Shown here: in pieces, positions 38,407 to 50,629 of the stretch | Numbering within the stretch: position 1 is the first letter of the stretch | Layout of the letters: the number at the start of each line of letters is the position of its first letter | NCBI GenBank assembly: GCA_030704615.1 | Contig: CM060733.1 | Location: 60,634,001 to 60,698,000, forward strand | DNA length: 64,000 bases | DNA from: Takakia lepidozioides | Taxonomy: Eukaryota; Streptophyta; Takakiopsida; Takakiales; Takakiaceae | Direction: 5' to 3' | The notes under the pieces: model-generated | Database searches by the model: none | Told to the model about the DNA's origin: nothing | The model's input: only the letters and a program-made list of their open reading frames with translations | Position numbers and translations under genes: made by a program

Positions 38407-38615
38407 TAACAGCATAGTTTTTTTTTTTTTCTCAAAAAGAGAAACACCTGGGAGCGACAGCTCGCAAATCAGGCCCCTGAATTATAGTGAGAGGAAAAAT
38501 TACCTCTTTCATACCACAGCCATCAAGGTAGCAGGATTTTACCCCAGAATCATCTCGGTGGCATTGAGTGCAATATCCAACTGAGCTACCAACTGTTGGT
38601 ATAATCTTAAAAGTT
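38407..38615 (-). mobile_element. tRNA-derived SINE, copy 1
   Basis: On the minus strand: a tRNA-like head with A box TAGCTCAGTTGG, a B-box-like GGGTAAAATCC about 45 nt later, a body containing GGGGCCTGA and GCTCCCAGGTGTTTC, and an A-rich tail (the T tract at 38420-38432 on plus). The element splits sequence that is continuous in arm A (AACTTTTAAG ... ATGGACAAATATAG), so an empty site is visible. A clear target duplication was not found. Confidence 0.8.
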
Positions 38616-38974
38616 ATATTTGTTGCCAACCAGCAGGCTATCAGAAACAAGAAAGCTCAAAAACCAAGCTCAACAACCCCCTAACTGGACGATGTGATAT
38701 GAACACAAAGGGAAGTTAAACATCTGTAACCGTCTGATATCAAAAATATCAAATAACCGCGCAACACTGGTATTAGTAACTCCCAAGGAGTGAAAGCTGT
38801 GTACAGAAAGGATTATTTTATGGGCCTCTGAAAAACAAAGAAAGGAAAAAGAAAGGATTTGCAATTTGTTGCTTTAGCCAGCTGGTATTAGAAGTATACC
38901 ATATATATATATTCAGCAAGAGCTACTTAGCTTAAATAAGAGCCTCTCGGTATCAGAGTTTACTGTGTCCTTGG

Positions 38975-41795
38975 CTACGCCAGTGAGGAGTCTGCCAGGC
39001 TAACAGTGACCTTCAAGCCATAGCGCATTACCAGCGAAATCATCGTGCGGTAGGTCACAATGTGGCCTGGAACCAAGTGCCAATCGAAGAATCGAACTAT
39101 AAGTGCAGTTGTGAGCTTTATTTGCAAGTAGGATGATTCCTTGCCAAGACACACTCGGGGTCCAGCCTGCACACACAATTGAGCAAAGTATCATACATGT
39201 GCAGAAGCACATTTGACACCGAGTCTACTAGATGCCTGCGAGAAACTGAAATGGTTGTGATTGGATTGAGAATGGGGGTGCTTGCAAGAACCTACTTGGA
39301 AGGCTATGTATTTGAAAGGAGATTCAGGCTGGAAGACCCCATCCTTAATCCACCGTTCAGGCTTGAACTCAGCTGCATCGGGTCCCCATATATACGGCAT
39401 CCGCCCCATGCCGTATGGGTGTAATACAACCATACTGCCCTTGTTGACCTTTGTGCCGTCTGGCAACACATCATCCTTTATAGGTTGTTTCGCATTCTGT
39501 CCACAGTGTAAAACAGACAGGTGAGTGGAGAGGTCTTTTCGATACATGTATACAGTCTGCAAGCACAAAATGTCTTGGACTCATCAAGAATCTCTGATGC
39601 CTTCTTCATTTCCGATTTACAACAAATTTCAGGATGATTCACGAGTTTCCTGAGATTTCTGCAAACAAGTACAGTCATTCAGACTTGAATCTTTTCATTT
39701 GGGCATTGTTAGAATCTAGGAATGCAAGAGAGATCTTGCCAATGGCAAAGGTGGGTAGAGCCGCATGGTCTCCGTTAATGCAGCGTGTAAGTAACTCAGC
39801 GTCGTCAGATTCTCGAATGTTAGGAGCTCAGCAAATGAACGGAAGGATTCTTCCGGTGTCTGATTGCCCTCCTTCCCTGCCAACCATGCGTATGCCACAA
39901 CTGTGAGACCATATCTGGAGTGATTACACCTGCACATGGTATGTGTTGCAACACACGACCACCTCTGGACATAAACCCTTTCGAAGAGCGTCTTCTCTGT
40001 TCTAGTAAAGCTCTTCGGAGTCACAGATATCCACCTGGGAGTATGCTTTCAAGAGCATATCAGCTTCAATTCGTGTCCACGTTCGGACAGCTTCGTGAGA
40101 ACCTTAAAAATGCAAAATCTGGCACCTGAACACACATTTACCTGGCTTTGAGCAACGTTTCTCCAACGAGGAGAGCTCTTCACGAATCTTTGCAGTCACC
40201 TCTGGGTGGCGATACAACATGTAGAATAACCAGCTCAGAGCGCCGGCAGTTGAGTCCCGACCGGCAAGGACGAAGTTGATCATGATATCGCGAAGAGCTC
40301 TGTTGTCGAATCGACTGTCCCCCTCTGTGCTCAGCTTCAGAAATCTTGACAGCAGATCATCCTTCTCCTGCGATGAGCAAACAAACATTGCAGAAGTACT
40401 GGGCCAGTGCGACGTCTTGCATATTTCACGTCGATGCATAGATATCCTTGGACACGAAATTACTGGTAATCTCTTGACAACTCATCTGGATTCAGTTGCA
40501 GTTATCTTTACATGTGCTCAACGGTATGATCCATAACTCCTAGCCGTCGGTGATCAACAACTACACTGAATATGCTGGCCTACCTCATGGACGTGTTCCA
40601 TTCCCTTTCCCTCCGCCCTCACTCTTTGGATAATATCGTAGGCAAATTTGTCGAGTGTTTCGACAGCCTGTTTCATCTTTTTCTCTCGTCCAACTTGGAG
40701 GAACCGCTTCACTTTCCAGAATGGATCCACAAACCGAAGAAAGGAACAGACACTCGCAATTTCGAAGCACTTGGCAATGGGAAGGTCCGGCAGTGACGGC
40801 GACAGACAACCCAGCTCAACACCAAAACCCACCTTCACGGTTGTGTCCATTGTCATCCGCGCCATTACATCCTGTTTCCCAATGAGAGGCCGCACCTGCT
40901 TGTGAGAATTCCATTCCACTCCGGACAGCCCACTGCAAAGAATATAGAAACACAAACATTCCGAACCAGAAACCATCATCATAAACTCTAACGATTGAAT
41001 CTTCAGCGATTGTACCTGCAGATTGATCTGAGATTTGGGTGAGCGGGCTTTCTCGAGCAGTACCGAAGCCAGTCTCACCGCATACTCTCTGAAAACGGTG
41101 GTACTGAAATCGCGCAACCTGGAGGACGCAAACTCAATGGCTGCCAACTTCCGCTGTTGCCGCCAAAACTCTCCATCTACGTTGAAGATGCCGTGTCCAA
41201 AAAAGTCGTAGTTGATGGCACCGACTAGTGGTCCCTTCAGTTCATGACATGCATCCAGATGAGGAAAATCTCGTCAGCTGCATTCCTTGACGTTCTGTAG
41301 CCTACGTTCCTGACATGCATGAATATGTATCTATTACAATTCATCACCGACCGTGCTAATCTATGTATACGAGTAAGTTGGTGCAACGGTCACAATCAAT
41401 GATGAGTAGGGAGGGTGGGCAGGGTAATGCAAGGGGTACGAGTAAACAACCTTGGGATAGTTGTTGAAGTTGGTCTTCATAATGTATTCCATGGCGGCGG
41501 GGTCTACAGTGAACAGTAACTCGTACCCAAATCCAAGCGATACTCGTTGCGTTCCGGCCTTGTACAAGTAGCTGGTAATATGTTCGTGCAGATTCTCCCA
41601 GTTTGCACGAACCTCAAGCAATGATCCAATAAAAGGCCATGTTTTCGGTCCGAGAGAATGTCGTTGCGACCATCGGTACCACCATAGCCAGATGCCCAAA
41701 GCAGCCGCAGTTGTTGTGACTATGCCAATCAGGTCGAGAGTGGAGAGATCCGCGTACCCACGATGGAAAGGCCAGTAGCCGCCTAAAACCTCCAT
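38975..41795 (-). CDS. CYP704-like cytochrome P450, intact, 7 exons
   Basis: Probable omega-hydroxylase of long-chain fatty acids (CYP86 clan, CYP704 type); in plants CYP704B enzymes feed sporopollenin/cutin synthesis at the ER. Exons 41795-41451, 41234-41016, 40871-40584, 40367-40142, 39876-39740, 39496-39296, 39166-38975 join in phase to 535 aa. The N-terminus has a membrane anchor (LIGIVTTTAAALGIWLWWY). I helix AGRDST, K helix ETMR, FKPERW and the haem loop FQAGPRVCLG are all present. Intron 5 is GC-AG (TTG|GCAAGA). Its inverted partner at 8356-11280 is dead, so this is the only working copy here. A TTAATATACA box lies about 85 bp upstream of the start. The exact CYP subfamily needs a tree. 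Confidence 0.9.
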
Positions 41796-42745
41796 TTTAG
41801 AGCTGCACTTGAGTGGGTTGTTATAACTAGAACGATCAAGAATCTGAATGTGTTGTCAATCTGGCGCGATTCTCTCTGTATATTAATCAGTTCCTTCAAG
41901 AGCAATGACATGCATGCAATGGAGCCGGCTGGAGAAACTCGTCTCTCTACGTGAACGTCCTACTGGACGGAGTCTAATCTCTTTCCTCAGATGGGCTTCC
42001 GATCCTCTTTCTCGCTCTGATCGATCCTCTCTAAGGCACTCTAGCTCGGTAGCTAAAGATTCACGCCGACACAAACTTTCGGTAACTTTCTAATTAATAA
42101 GCAGCCTGCACTTGGAACGAGTTTGAGTTCCTTATATAGATTTTCCTGCAGGCACCAAATCCATTCCACAGCAGCCATTGAGAATTTCCAGATTTCTCCT
42201 TGAAGTAAACTAAGTCAACCACGAAATCACAACAAGCGTAACCACTAGGAGATTTACTTATGGATCATTATGAAACTTGTACATCCCTGGTTTCTGAGAT
42301 GTGCTGGACGAGGTACGAGTCTTCTAGAATTGGTGAACCTCCCTACAAAAGCATATTATACTGCTCGAGCCAATCCTAGACTAATCAATAAACCCCATAC
42401 TTCGACATCACCACATACATTGCAAGTTCTCTCAAGAGCTGCACACGGAACCCACAAATTTTGTCATTGGTACGGTTGGGTGCACCTACACACATTGCAC
42501 AGACAATGTCACTCCCACCTCACGATAATCCTGCATGGCGCGGTCGTCCTTCTGGCCGTCCAAGCTCCAGGTACACCGCAGATCATCAAGCATAGAAAAA
42601 TACGACACCTTGTCGTGGAATTTTTCATTCACATCACTAGTACTGCTTCCATCAGTACCGGTACGTTCTTGAAAGCCTCTCTTTCAATGACCATCTAGCC
42701 AAACGTATCCACCCTCACCACAAGCACGGTCATATTCTTTCGCCA

Positions 42746-43754
42746 TATCTTCTCCCCATCCTCGTCTCCTGTCGCTCTTTGTGTGACCCAAGTGCGAGTA
42801 GCGCTTAGTACAGTAAGCGCCATTCCCTCCACAGCTTAGCTGACGCTGGCTCTGCGGCAGATTACGTTGGAGTAATTCTAATCCTGCTACTCTGTCCTCA
42901 TATAGTCTGACCCCCGACAAGGCCAGAATTTCGAGCCAAAGCAAATTAGGACTCGAGGCACACATGTGTCAGATCCTAGTATCCGGTGCAAATAAAGTCG
43001 ACCCCTGTGGCCTTCATCATGACCTCAACTCATTTGCTTGCCCGCACTGACATCTGAAAAAGCCTTTGGCACGATCACACCCCCATAATGCATCAGCCAT
43101 GTACCCCCTAACTCTCTTGATGAGTGACAACCGTAAAGGAAACCTGCACTACCGACTCTCCTCACCCAGCAGCCTACATGTGTCTTCAAGTTTTGATTAT
43201 TCTGCTCCTGCACAACTACACACGAGTCTTGCTTTGCAACTCGCCCGCTCCTCTTGTGTTGGATCTTTGTCTTCGCTTAACAATTAGGCTTATATCACTA
43301 CTGGGTCTTTGATCAGAGGGAGGCTAAGCTACAAACAAATAATGTTGATAAAACTGAAGAACTAACAAATAACGAAGAACATCGACAAGAAGAAGAAGAT
43401 GATCAATATGTTTGCCCCATTTTTGCAAAACAACACAAGTGCCTGTTGACGCATCAGGGCTCAGTCTCCTTCCTTTTGAAGAGGTAATTTTGTAACACTT
43501 GCTCCTTTAAGGGAAAAAAAAAACACTTGCAATCTGGTCATGTAATTTTGGGATGACTCATACACTCCAAATATACCCCAAGTATATTTGGGTACACTAT
43601 CATGGACTACATGTTATACACCTTCCATGAATCCATATGACCACTTTTGCTATAGCAACTTTGCCCCACTTGATGCAATGACATGTTGCTACTTAGCTTA
43701 CCATACTACATATCCAATTTTATATATTTTAATTTTAATTTTAACTCTATTTTA
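42746..43754. other. Intergenic, nothing recognised
   Basis: No supported gene or element. There is a GAAGAAGAAGAAG microsatellite at about 43388-43400 and an A/T-rich tract before the second SINE. Confidence 0.4.
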
Positions 43755-43968
43755 GAGGAAACCTGGGAGCCACTGCTCACAGTTCAGGCCGCCCTCAGTT
43801 GAGGAAGGGGGGAATTTTAACCCCCTTTCATATAAGCTGGACACACAAGAGGTAATGTCACCTAAGTTGAGACCCACAGGACATGAAACAGAGTAGCAGG
43901 ATTTTACCCTGAATCACCAGGGTGACACTGAGTGCACTTTCCACCTGAGCTACCAGCTGCAGGTTCAT
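43755..43968 (-). mobile_element. tRNA-derived SINE, copy 2
   Basis: Same family as 38407-38615. Minus strand: TAGCTCAGGTGG (A box), GTGCACTCA, GGGTAAAATCCTGCTAC, a body with GGCCTGAACTGTGAGC and GCTCCCAGGTTTCCTCT, then an A/T-rich tail. It is more diverged in the 3' half. There is no empty site to compare. Confidence 0.75.
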
Positions 43969-44160
43969 CATAGTTAACATTTTATCTATTGTATTTTTAT
44001 TTTTATCTTTATGTTTGAAAAGGGAGTGGACACTGGACACGTGGACAAGAATGGACAGAAAGGAAAAAATAACCTTTGGAGGGTGCCATGTTTATATTTA
44101 TTGGCTTTGTCCATGTAAGACCAATTTCTCTACCCGGGGGATATTCTCTTTTCCTGTGTG

Positions 44161-44600
44161 AGCTTGGGCGCTAAAGTGGGGAAGTAGCCAGTAAAGCACG
44201 CCAAGCTAGATGGGAAGGATCTCTCGCTAGAGGAGCCTCACAGGTGGGCCAATCAAATCACATGTAGGGGTATCAAGTGCAAATCATCCAAACCCATGCA
44301 CATCCAAGTACACTGTCCTGATCACCCAAAACATCCCGCGTTTGGCATAAGCCATCCGCTTTTTATATTAAGAAAATGGCTAATATGGAATGGCAAATGG
44401 TGGCCTCTTATTGGCTGCCAGGATTTCTTTAAGTTTCTTCCACACATCAGCAGCCACCCTGTCAGATTAGGTTACTGTTGGAATGAGACAAGGGCCTTGG
44501 CTAACTTTAGGTACATTTAATCAGCCATACAAACCACCCTACTTTTCATCCAGCTTACGAACAGAAGAGCATCTGTAATAGGTGGAATACTCCATCTTAC
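44161..44600 (-). repeat. Direct repeat / candidate 3' LTR of gypsy element G2
   Basis: A 440-bp block (AGCTTGGGCGC ... TCCATCTTAC) repeated in the same orientation at 49506-49946 with few differences. The two copies bracket a minus-strand gag-pol. TG...CA limits (TGGGCG ... ACTCCA) can be placed inside it. I found no matching target duplication. Confidence 0.75.
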
Positions 44601-45137
44601 ATATGTAAGACCCGCCCACGCCAATAGGAGTGAGCTCCAACGAGCTTCGGCAATTGTACCAAAGCAAGGCCTACCAAGCCAAATACAATTTCAAAAAGAA
44701 AGACTAGGCATCCGATATGAGAGGGATGAAAAAACCTCTGGGGGCAAACCTTACCCTGCAAAGTGGGTGAAGGATAAAACCCCCAACAAGAAAAACCCCA
44801 ATCCATACAATTGATGCAAGCTCATAAGAGCAGTTTTGTAGCTCTCATCTGTCTCACAATCACATGTCTATGCAAAAAGACTAAAGCTAGCTGGTGAAAT
44901 TAAGCCAAGCCAACAAAGCTGATGCAGCTCCACCACTGCACATAGCCAAGTTTTAAAAAGCAGAAAGCATGAATTCATGATCTGCACTCGTGCAGCACGG
45001 CCAGGGGTTAGAACAACACGACGGCCCTCTACGTTAATACAAGTGAGATCAAAAACTAGTTTGCAATGCACAAGAGAATCAAGGTGGACAGTGTGGGAAA
45101 GAGGAGGAACAGAGGTATGTTGAGGGAGCAGCCGATA

Positions 45138-48100
45138 CTATCTCCCCCGCAAGACTTCCATGATAAGATATGGGCCCTCGATACGTTTGGTAGCATTGGA
45201 AATGATCTTCCCTTGCTGAAGCCGCACACACACAGATTGACCCTGCAGAAATTCTTCGGAATAGCACACACGCCGGTTATAATTGCGAGCCTGAATCACC
45301 TGAGCTTTAGCTATGTTGGTTTTAGCATAGGATATTAATTTTTGTCTCTTAGCACTCATCTCAACCAAGAATGCATCCCAATCAACAGGGTCAGTACTGT
45401 CAGGAATCAGCGGAGTGTCATGCAAAGGGCTGCGAGCAAGTCTGCCATATACTAGCTCAAAGGGAGTATACCAGGTACTTGCATGAACTGAAGCTCTATA
45501 AGCGAAAATCAAAACTGGAAGAGCCACATCCCAATCACCCAACAGAGAACCATTCTTCTCCATCATGGAACACATGGTCTTATTGAATCGCTCAGTCAGA
45601 CCGTTGCACCGGGGATGATAAGGCGTCGTGGTTCGATGCTTTACCCCAAGATTGAAGCATTCACTTGCATTAACTGGTTGCAGAACTCTGTACCCTGATC
45701 TGTAAGTATCTCAAGAGGACATGTGTGCCTGAGAATGATTTCATCAAAGAAAAACTGTGCGACTACATCTGCATCCTTCTCGGCCAAAGGCAGGACCTCC
45801 ACCCATTTAGAGAGGTAGTCCGTTGCTACGGCTATGTAGGAGTGGCCCTTCTCTGTGAGTTTAAGAGGTCCAACAAGATCTAAGCCCACCCTATCAAAGA
45901 GACCAGTGACAGGTATAGGCTGCATGGGTAATGAAGCGCGAGCCCGAGGAAGCAATGTCTTGGCATGACATTCAACACAATGAGAAACAAAGGAGGCAAC
46001 GTCCTGATGCATACCCTTCCAGGAATACTGTTCTTGCAAACGTTTGACAGTTTTTGTCACGCTAAGGTGACCAGCAAAAGGTGAGGCGTGATAAAATAAT
46101 ATAATCCTGCATCGCATCTGAATCAAGCTTACATATGAAGGTAGGCTGGGCATGAAGTACAGGTCCTAAGGGAAGTATCCATAAGAAACATGTGGCCATG
46201 AAGAAGAAGAAGGGTACAACTGTAGTAACCAGGCAGCATTGATTAAGCAAATAGGATTAGGCCAGACACGCAAATACCAAAGTAACCATCTCAATGAACA
46301 TCAAAAGTGATGAGATCCCCTGCAGGTTTAACGGCATAAGGCAGCTCATCCATCAAGCTCAAAAAGGATGCATGTAGATGTAAATCAGGCAATGAACGAT
46401 CAGGATTCTGCATACGAGCCAAATCATCCAGAGTCGTGTAAGGAACAGGGGTCTTGGTCTTTCCCCTAGTAAGTGCATCAGCGTTGCCGTTTTCTTTCCC
46501 CTTCTTGTAAACTATATCATATTCAAAACCCTGTAGAAGCAAAGACCATCTAGCAAGCCTGCCAGATAATTCACGAGGAGTTTTAAGGGCCTTGAGAGGG
46601 AGATGATCGGTCTCCACGGTGAAATAACAACCATGCAGGTACTGCCTGAAGTGTTTCACCCCAAATGACAGCCAACCCCTCATTGTCAGTAATACTATAA
46701 TTTTCTTCATGTTTATCAAGTCGCCTAGATGCGTAAGCAACGACATGTTCTCTACCATCTCGCACTTGGCTAAGAATTGCAGAAACAGCCATGTCACTGG
46801 CATCTGTTTGCAAAAGAAAAGGAAGGGAGAAGTCTGGAAAAACCAGCACTGGAGCAGTTGTGAGGGCTATCTTCAGCTCTTCAAAGGCCTTGGTCTCTGG
46901 TATGCCCCAATGAAATCGAACATCCTTGCATAGAAGTCTGAACAATGGTCTTGCCATGTTAGCAAAATGGAGGATAAAACGTCTATAATAGGAGGCAAGT
47001 CCAAGAAAGGCACAGACACAATGTTTGTCACGAGGAAGAGGGAAGTTCCATACTGCCTGGATTTTGCTAAAATCAGGTTTGATGCCTTCCCCACAAAGGA
47101 TGTGACCAAGAAATTTAAGTTCTGCCATGTAGAAATCGCACTTTTTGGCCTTAACCTTGAGGCCTGCAGCTCTGAGACGACACAATACACGCTGCAGGTC
47201 AATGAGGTGAGAATCGAAATTAGCAGAATAAACATTTATGTCATCAATGTATACTAATGCACATTCCCATCTCAGATTGCCAAGAACCACATCTATAAGC
47301 CTTTGGAATGTTGCTATGGCATTACAGAGACCAAATGGCATGGTTTTGTATTGATACATGCCATATCTGCATGTAAAGGCCGTTTTCTCTTTAGATGCTT
47401 CTGTCAAAGGGACCTACCAAAAGCCAGAATCTAGGTCAAGTGAAGAGAAAATTGTGGCTCCACTAAGCTGATCCAGGGTCTCGTTAATTCTTGGTAAAGG
47501 ATATACATCCTTCTTAGACATGGAATTGAGTCGTCTGAAGTCAACACAAAACTTGGTGGAACCATCCTTTTTGGCTACTAACACGATAGGACTAGCCCAA
47601 AGTGACACAGAAGGGCGAATGACACCAGCATTCAATGTTTTCTTAATTTCTTCCTGAACCACTGCTCTCTCACGAACTGACTCGCGATAGGCATATTGTT
47701 TGACTGGATTCCCATCAGTGACAATCTCATGATTCAAAATACTGGTCCGACCAAGATCATGAGATCCTCTACTGAACACAGACAGGTTTCTTCGAATCAA
47801 AGCATGTAACTTAGCCAATTGAACCTGAGTTATATCACCCACCTGGATCTCGGCCAACACTTGAGCAAAGTACTCCTCTTGCTCGGTGGTGAGAATATTG
47901 TCATTACTGACTGTAGCAATGTTGGTCATGGCAATTAGGTTGTCCACAGGGCTGTCTACAAGTCCAATATCATGAAAATTGAGAGCAGGCTCTACAGATT
48001 GAATTTCAGTCAAAGGCAAGGCAGTGAGTCTAGCCATAACTTGTCCCTTCTTGATTGTGACCATCAAACGCTCAGGATTAGCAAGGAGTAATCGGATTTC

Positions 48101-49325
48101 TCCTCTGTACCCCCTGTCCAAAACCCCAAAAGCCACCAAGCAGTGTTTCTGCAAAGATAATTTCTTCCAGCCTTCTACTTCCATGTACATGTCTTTGGGG
48201 CAAATAAAAGCCAGACCTGTGGGGGCCAAGATTTGTGACATTGCAGGCAAATCAATATCATGAGGAGCCCTCAAAAGTACGGAATTATTGGGAACTGGAA
48301 AAGGGGCTCCAGTCTTCTTACCTGGTTCAGGCAAATGCCATTGAAAAAGGGTGGTGACTGACTTATTGTTAAAATTAAAGAATCTGGTCCAGTTGTATGT
48401 GTTACCAGCTCTTTGGCGTACTTCGTGAGCAGCAGCCTGCATCTGAATAAGATGCCGAGTGGAACTCCCAGCCATAATAGGGGCAAAGTTCAGGTTGACT
48501 TTATGCCTTGTACCATTGCCACCACTCAAGGTCATGACATTCGTATGTAAGTTGATTTCTGCCCTGGCTTCCCGCATCCAATCCAAGCCAATTAGAAATT
48601 GCTCTCCCATAGTGACAATTCCAGTCACTATGACCACCATACTAGCAATTCCAATAGGCAAGGTTACAAGCCCTAACGGCTCATATTTGGTACCATCAGC
48701 TATAGTAACATCCACCCCTTTGGCAGGCACTAATTTTAATCCCAACACTTGGACAACATGTAAGGGAACAGGAGAGACTGTGCATCCAGTGTCAACAATG
48801 CACGAAAAAGACAAATGCCCTACATGCATTGAGTAAGTAGTGGGTGTATCCGAACTTTCTTCCTGGGTTTAATCACTTCTGTATGTAACAACTTGAAAGT
48901 ATCAGAAACAAGAACAGTAGTTAGGGGTTTAGAAGGTTTAATTCCACGATCACCTGTCCCTTCATTCACAGGTAACCCTATTCGTTTAAACGAGCCTTAC
49001 CCTTCTTTTCTTTCTCTTTTTTCAAAGGTTTCAATCATCCTGGCAAATCTTCATGGTAAGGACAAAACCTGGTGACATGATCCTTGCTTTTGCAGATGTA
49101 ACATGCTGCATGGCTTTGATGACTAGCACCGGTATTAGTACGTCCCCTGTTGCCACCACTCGGGTTGGAATTTGAGGGGGCCCGCCAACGAGCATCAGCC
49201 TTAAAGACTTGTAATTCAAGTCTGACTGTTTCCCGCACATTTCGTACAACTGCAGGAAGAAGCTCCATAGCATAGGAAAAGAGAATATCCCCCGGGTAAA
49301 GAAATTTGGTTGAGATGGGGGGCAT
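45138..49325 (-). pseudogene. Ty3/gypsy gag-pol (element G2), frameshifted
   Basis: Domain order gag-protease-RT-RNase H-integrase, as in Ty3/gypsy. The gag zinc knuckle CYICKSKDHVTRFC is near 49060-49100. The protease has IVDTGCT (active Asp). RT has [35 protein letters not shown] and YIDDINVYS. RNase H has DASDMAVSAILSQ and GKENGNADALTRG. Integrase has the HHCC zinc site (CVECHAK), GLDLVGPL (Asp), TDQGTEF (Asp) and GLTERFNK (Glu). It is broken by TAG at 47414-47416 in GFW*VPL, where relatives have Gln, by a frameshift at about 46645-46660, and by others around 45640 and 46200. Most of gag is missing. The element cannot move by itself. Confidence 0.92.
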
Positions 49326-49505
49326 TCTAAACTAATGTGCCTGACGGTGTTTTGGCGGGATGGCTTCGTAGGTTCGGCTGGTCGTACGTATTGAAGATCT
49401 AGTGCAATGGCGGCGTTCATCATGCTATACTCTCTATTCACCCGTCACCTTGTAGCTCTCGTTTTAGTTGTGTTTTGTTGTGCAGTGAGCAAGTGCAATG
49501 GCGGC

Positions 49506-49946
49506 AGCTTGGGCGCTAAAGCGGGGAAGTAGCCAGTAAAGCACGCCACGCTAGATGGGAAGGATCTCTCGCTAGAGGAGCCTCACAGGTGGGCCAATCA
49601 AATCACATGCAAGGGTATCAAGTGCAAATCATCCAAACGCCAGGCACATCCAAGTACACTGTCCTGATCACCCACAATATCCCGCGTTTGGTATAAACCA
49701 TCCGCTTTTTATATTAAGAAAATGGCTAATCTGGAATGGCAAATGGTGGCCTCTTATTGGCTGCCAGGCTTTCTTTAAGTTTCTTCCACACATCAGCAGC
49801 CACCCTGTCAGATTAGGTTACTGTTGGAATGAGACAAAGGCCTTGGCTAACTTTAGGTACATTTAATCAGCCATATCAACCACCCTACTTTTCATCCAGC
49901 TTACGAACGGAAGAGCATCTGTAATAGGTGGAATACTCCATCTTAC
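49506..49946 (-). repeat. Direct repeat / candidate 5' LTR of gypsy element G2
   Basis: Second copy of the 44161-44600 repeat, upstream of gag for a minus-strand element. A total span of 44161-49946 (5.8 kb) fits a small, gag-deleted gypsy element. Confidence 0.75.
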
Positions 49947-50164
49947 GTCCCGCAAGGGATAGAGGCATTGTGGAGACATCTTGCCTAGGCGGAGAACTAG
50001 GCTTATCCATTAAGCCTAGTCCACGAAGGGTTGATGGGCATCATTCATGAAGCCGTGGAAAAAGTATTAAACAACAACCCCAATCACCAAAGGAAATAGC
50101 AAAGACACAGTCTCTTGTGGTGAAACATGATGGTCAGGAGGTGGTTTTTCTGCCATTTTTGCCC

Positions 50165-50270
50165 CTCCCTTAAGATGGCAGAATAGTCGAGTCGGTAGCA
50201 GAATGCTCGAGTGGGTAGCAGAATGCCCGAGTAGGTCGTAGAACGCCCCCAGCAGGTCGCAGAATGCACG
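50165..50270. repeat. Short tandem repeat, about 20-bp units
   Basis: Five degenerate units of the form GTAGCAGAATGC.CGAGT.G lie directly left of the MITE; one similar unit (GGCAGAATGCTGGG) lies right of it. The MITE may have inserted into this array. Confidence 0.75.
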
Positions 50271-50626
50271 TAGGGTAGAACACCCTATGACCGTTCATCT
50301 AAAGATGGCGGAAGATCTAACTGTGAATTTTTGTCGTTTTTACCCCGGATAAATTGATAAGATGCCCCACATCTGGGGCATCCCAACACATTTGGAAGTG
50401 CATGATTTCATGAAATCTACACAAAGTTATGGGGATTCAAAGTTGAACCAATCCGAATGCTTGTGTGAAGTTTGAGCCCTATGACCACTCATATTTCTTG
50501 GGGGGTTCTATCAAACAACTGTTTGCCAAGTGGCAAAAATGAGCAGTCTTGGGCCCAGCCATGGTCGCTCATGCAGGCCTGACCCAAGCAATTATGAGGT
50601 GAACGGTCATAGGGTGTTTTACCCTA
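50271..50626. mobile_element. MITE with 27-bp TIRs and TA flanks
   Basis: Terminal inverted repeats at 50271-50297 (TAGGGTAGAACACCC...) and 50600-50626 differ at one base. If the outer TA is the target duplication, the element proper is GGGTAGAACACC ... GGTGTTTTACCC, as in Tc1/mariner-type (Stowaway-like) MITEs. The interior (about 300 bp) is non-coding. Confidence 0.8.
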
Positions 50627-50629
50627 GTT

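Larger units (their letters stand above)
38388..42745 (-). repeat. Inverted duplication, arm B
   Basis: Reverse-complement partner of 7455-11676, with the intact CYP704-like gene. It differs from arm A by the SINE at about 38407-38615 and by lacking the solo LTR and the exon deletions. The right limit is near the AATATGACCGTGC tract at about 42720-42745. Confidence 0.9.

Noticed and set aside
38560-38615. Genuine tRNA gene on minus
   Set aside because: Only the A box and a weak B box are present. There is no acceptor-stem pairing or full cloverleaf, and the sequence continues into a SINE body and A-tail; a second copy has the same structure.
42270-42698. 142-codon plus frame in arm B
   Set aside because: The homologous arm A region has frameshifts and no conserved frame; it is the upstream region of the P450.
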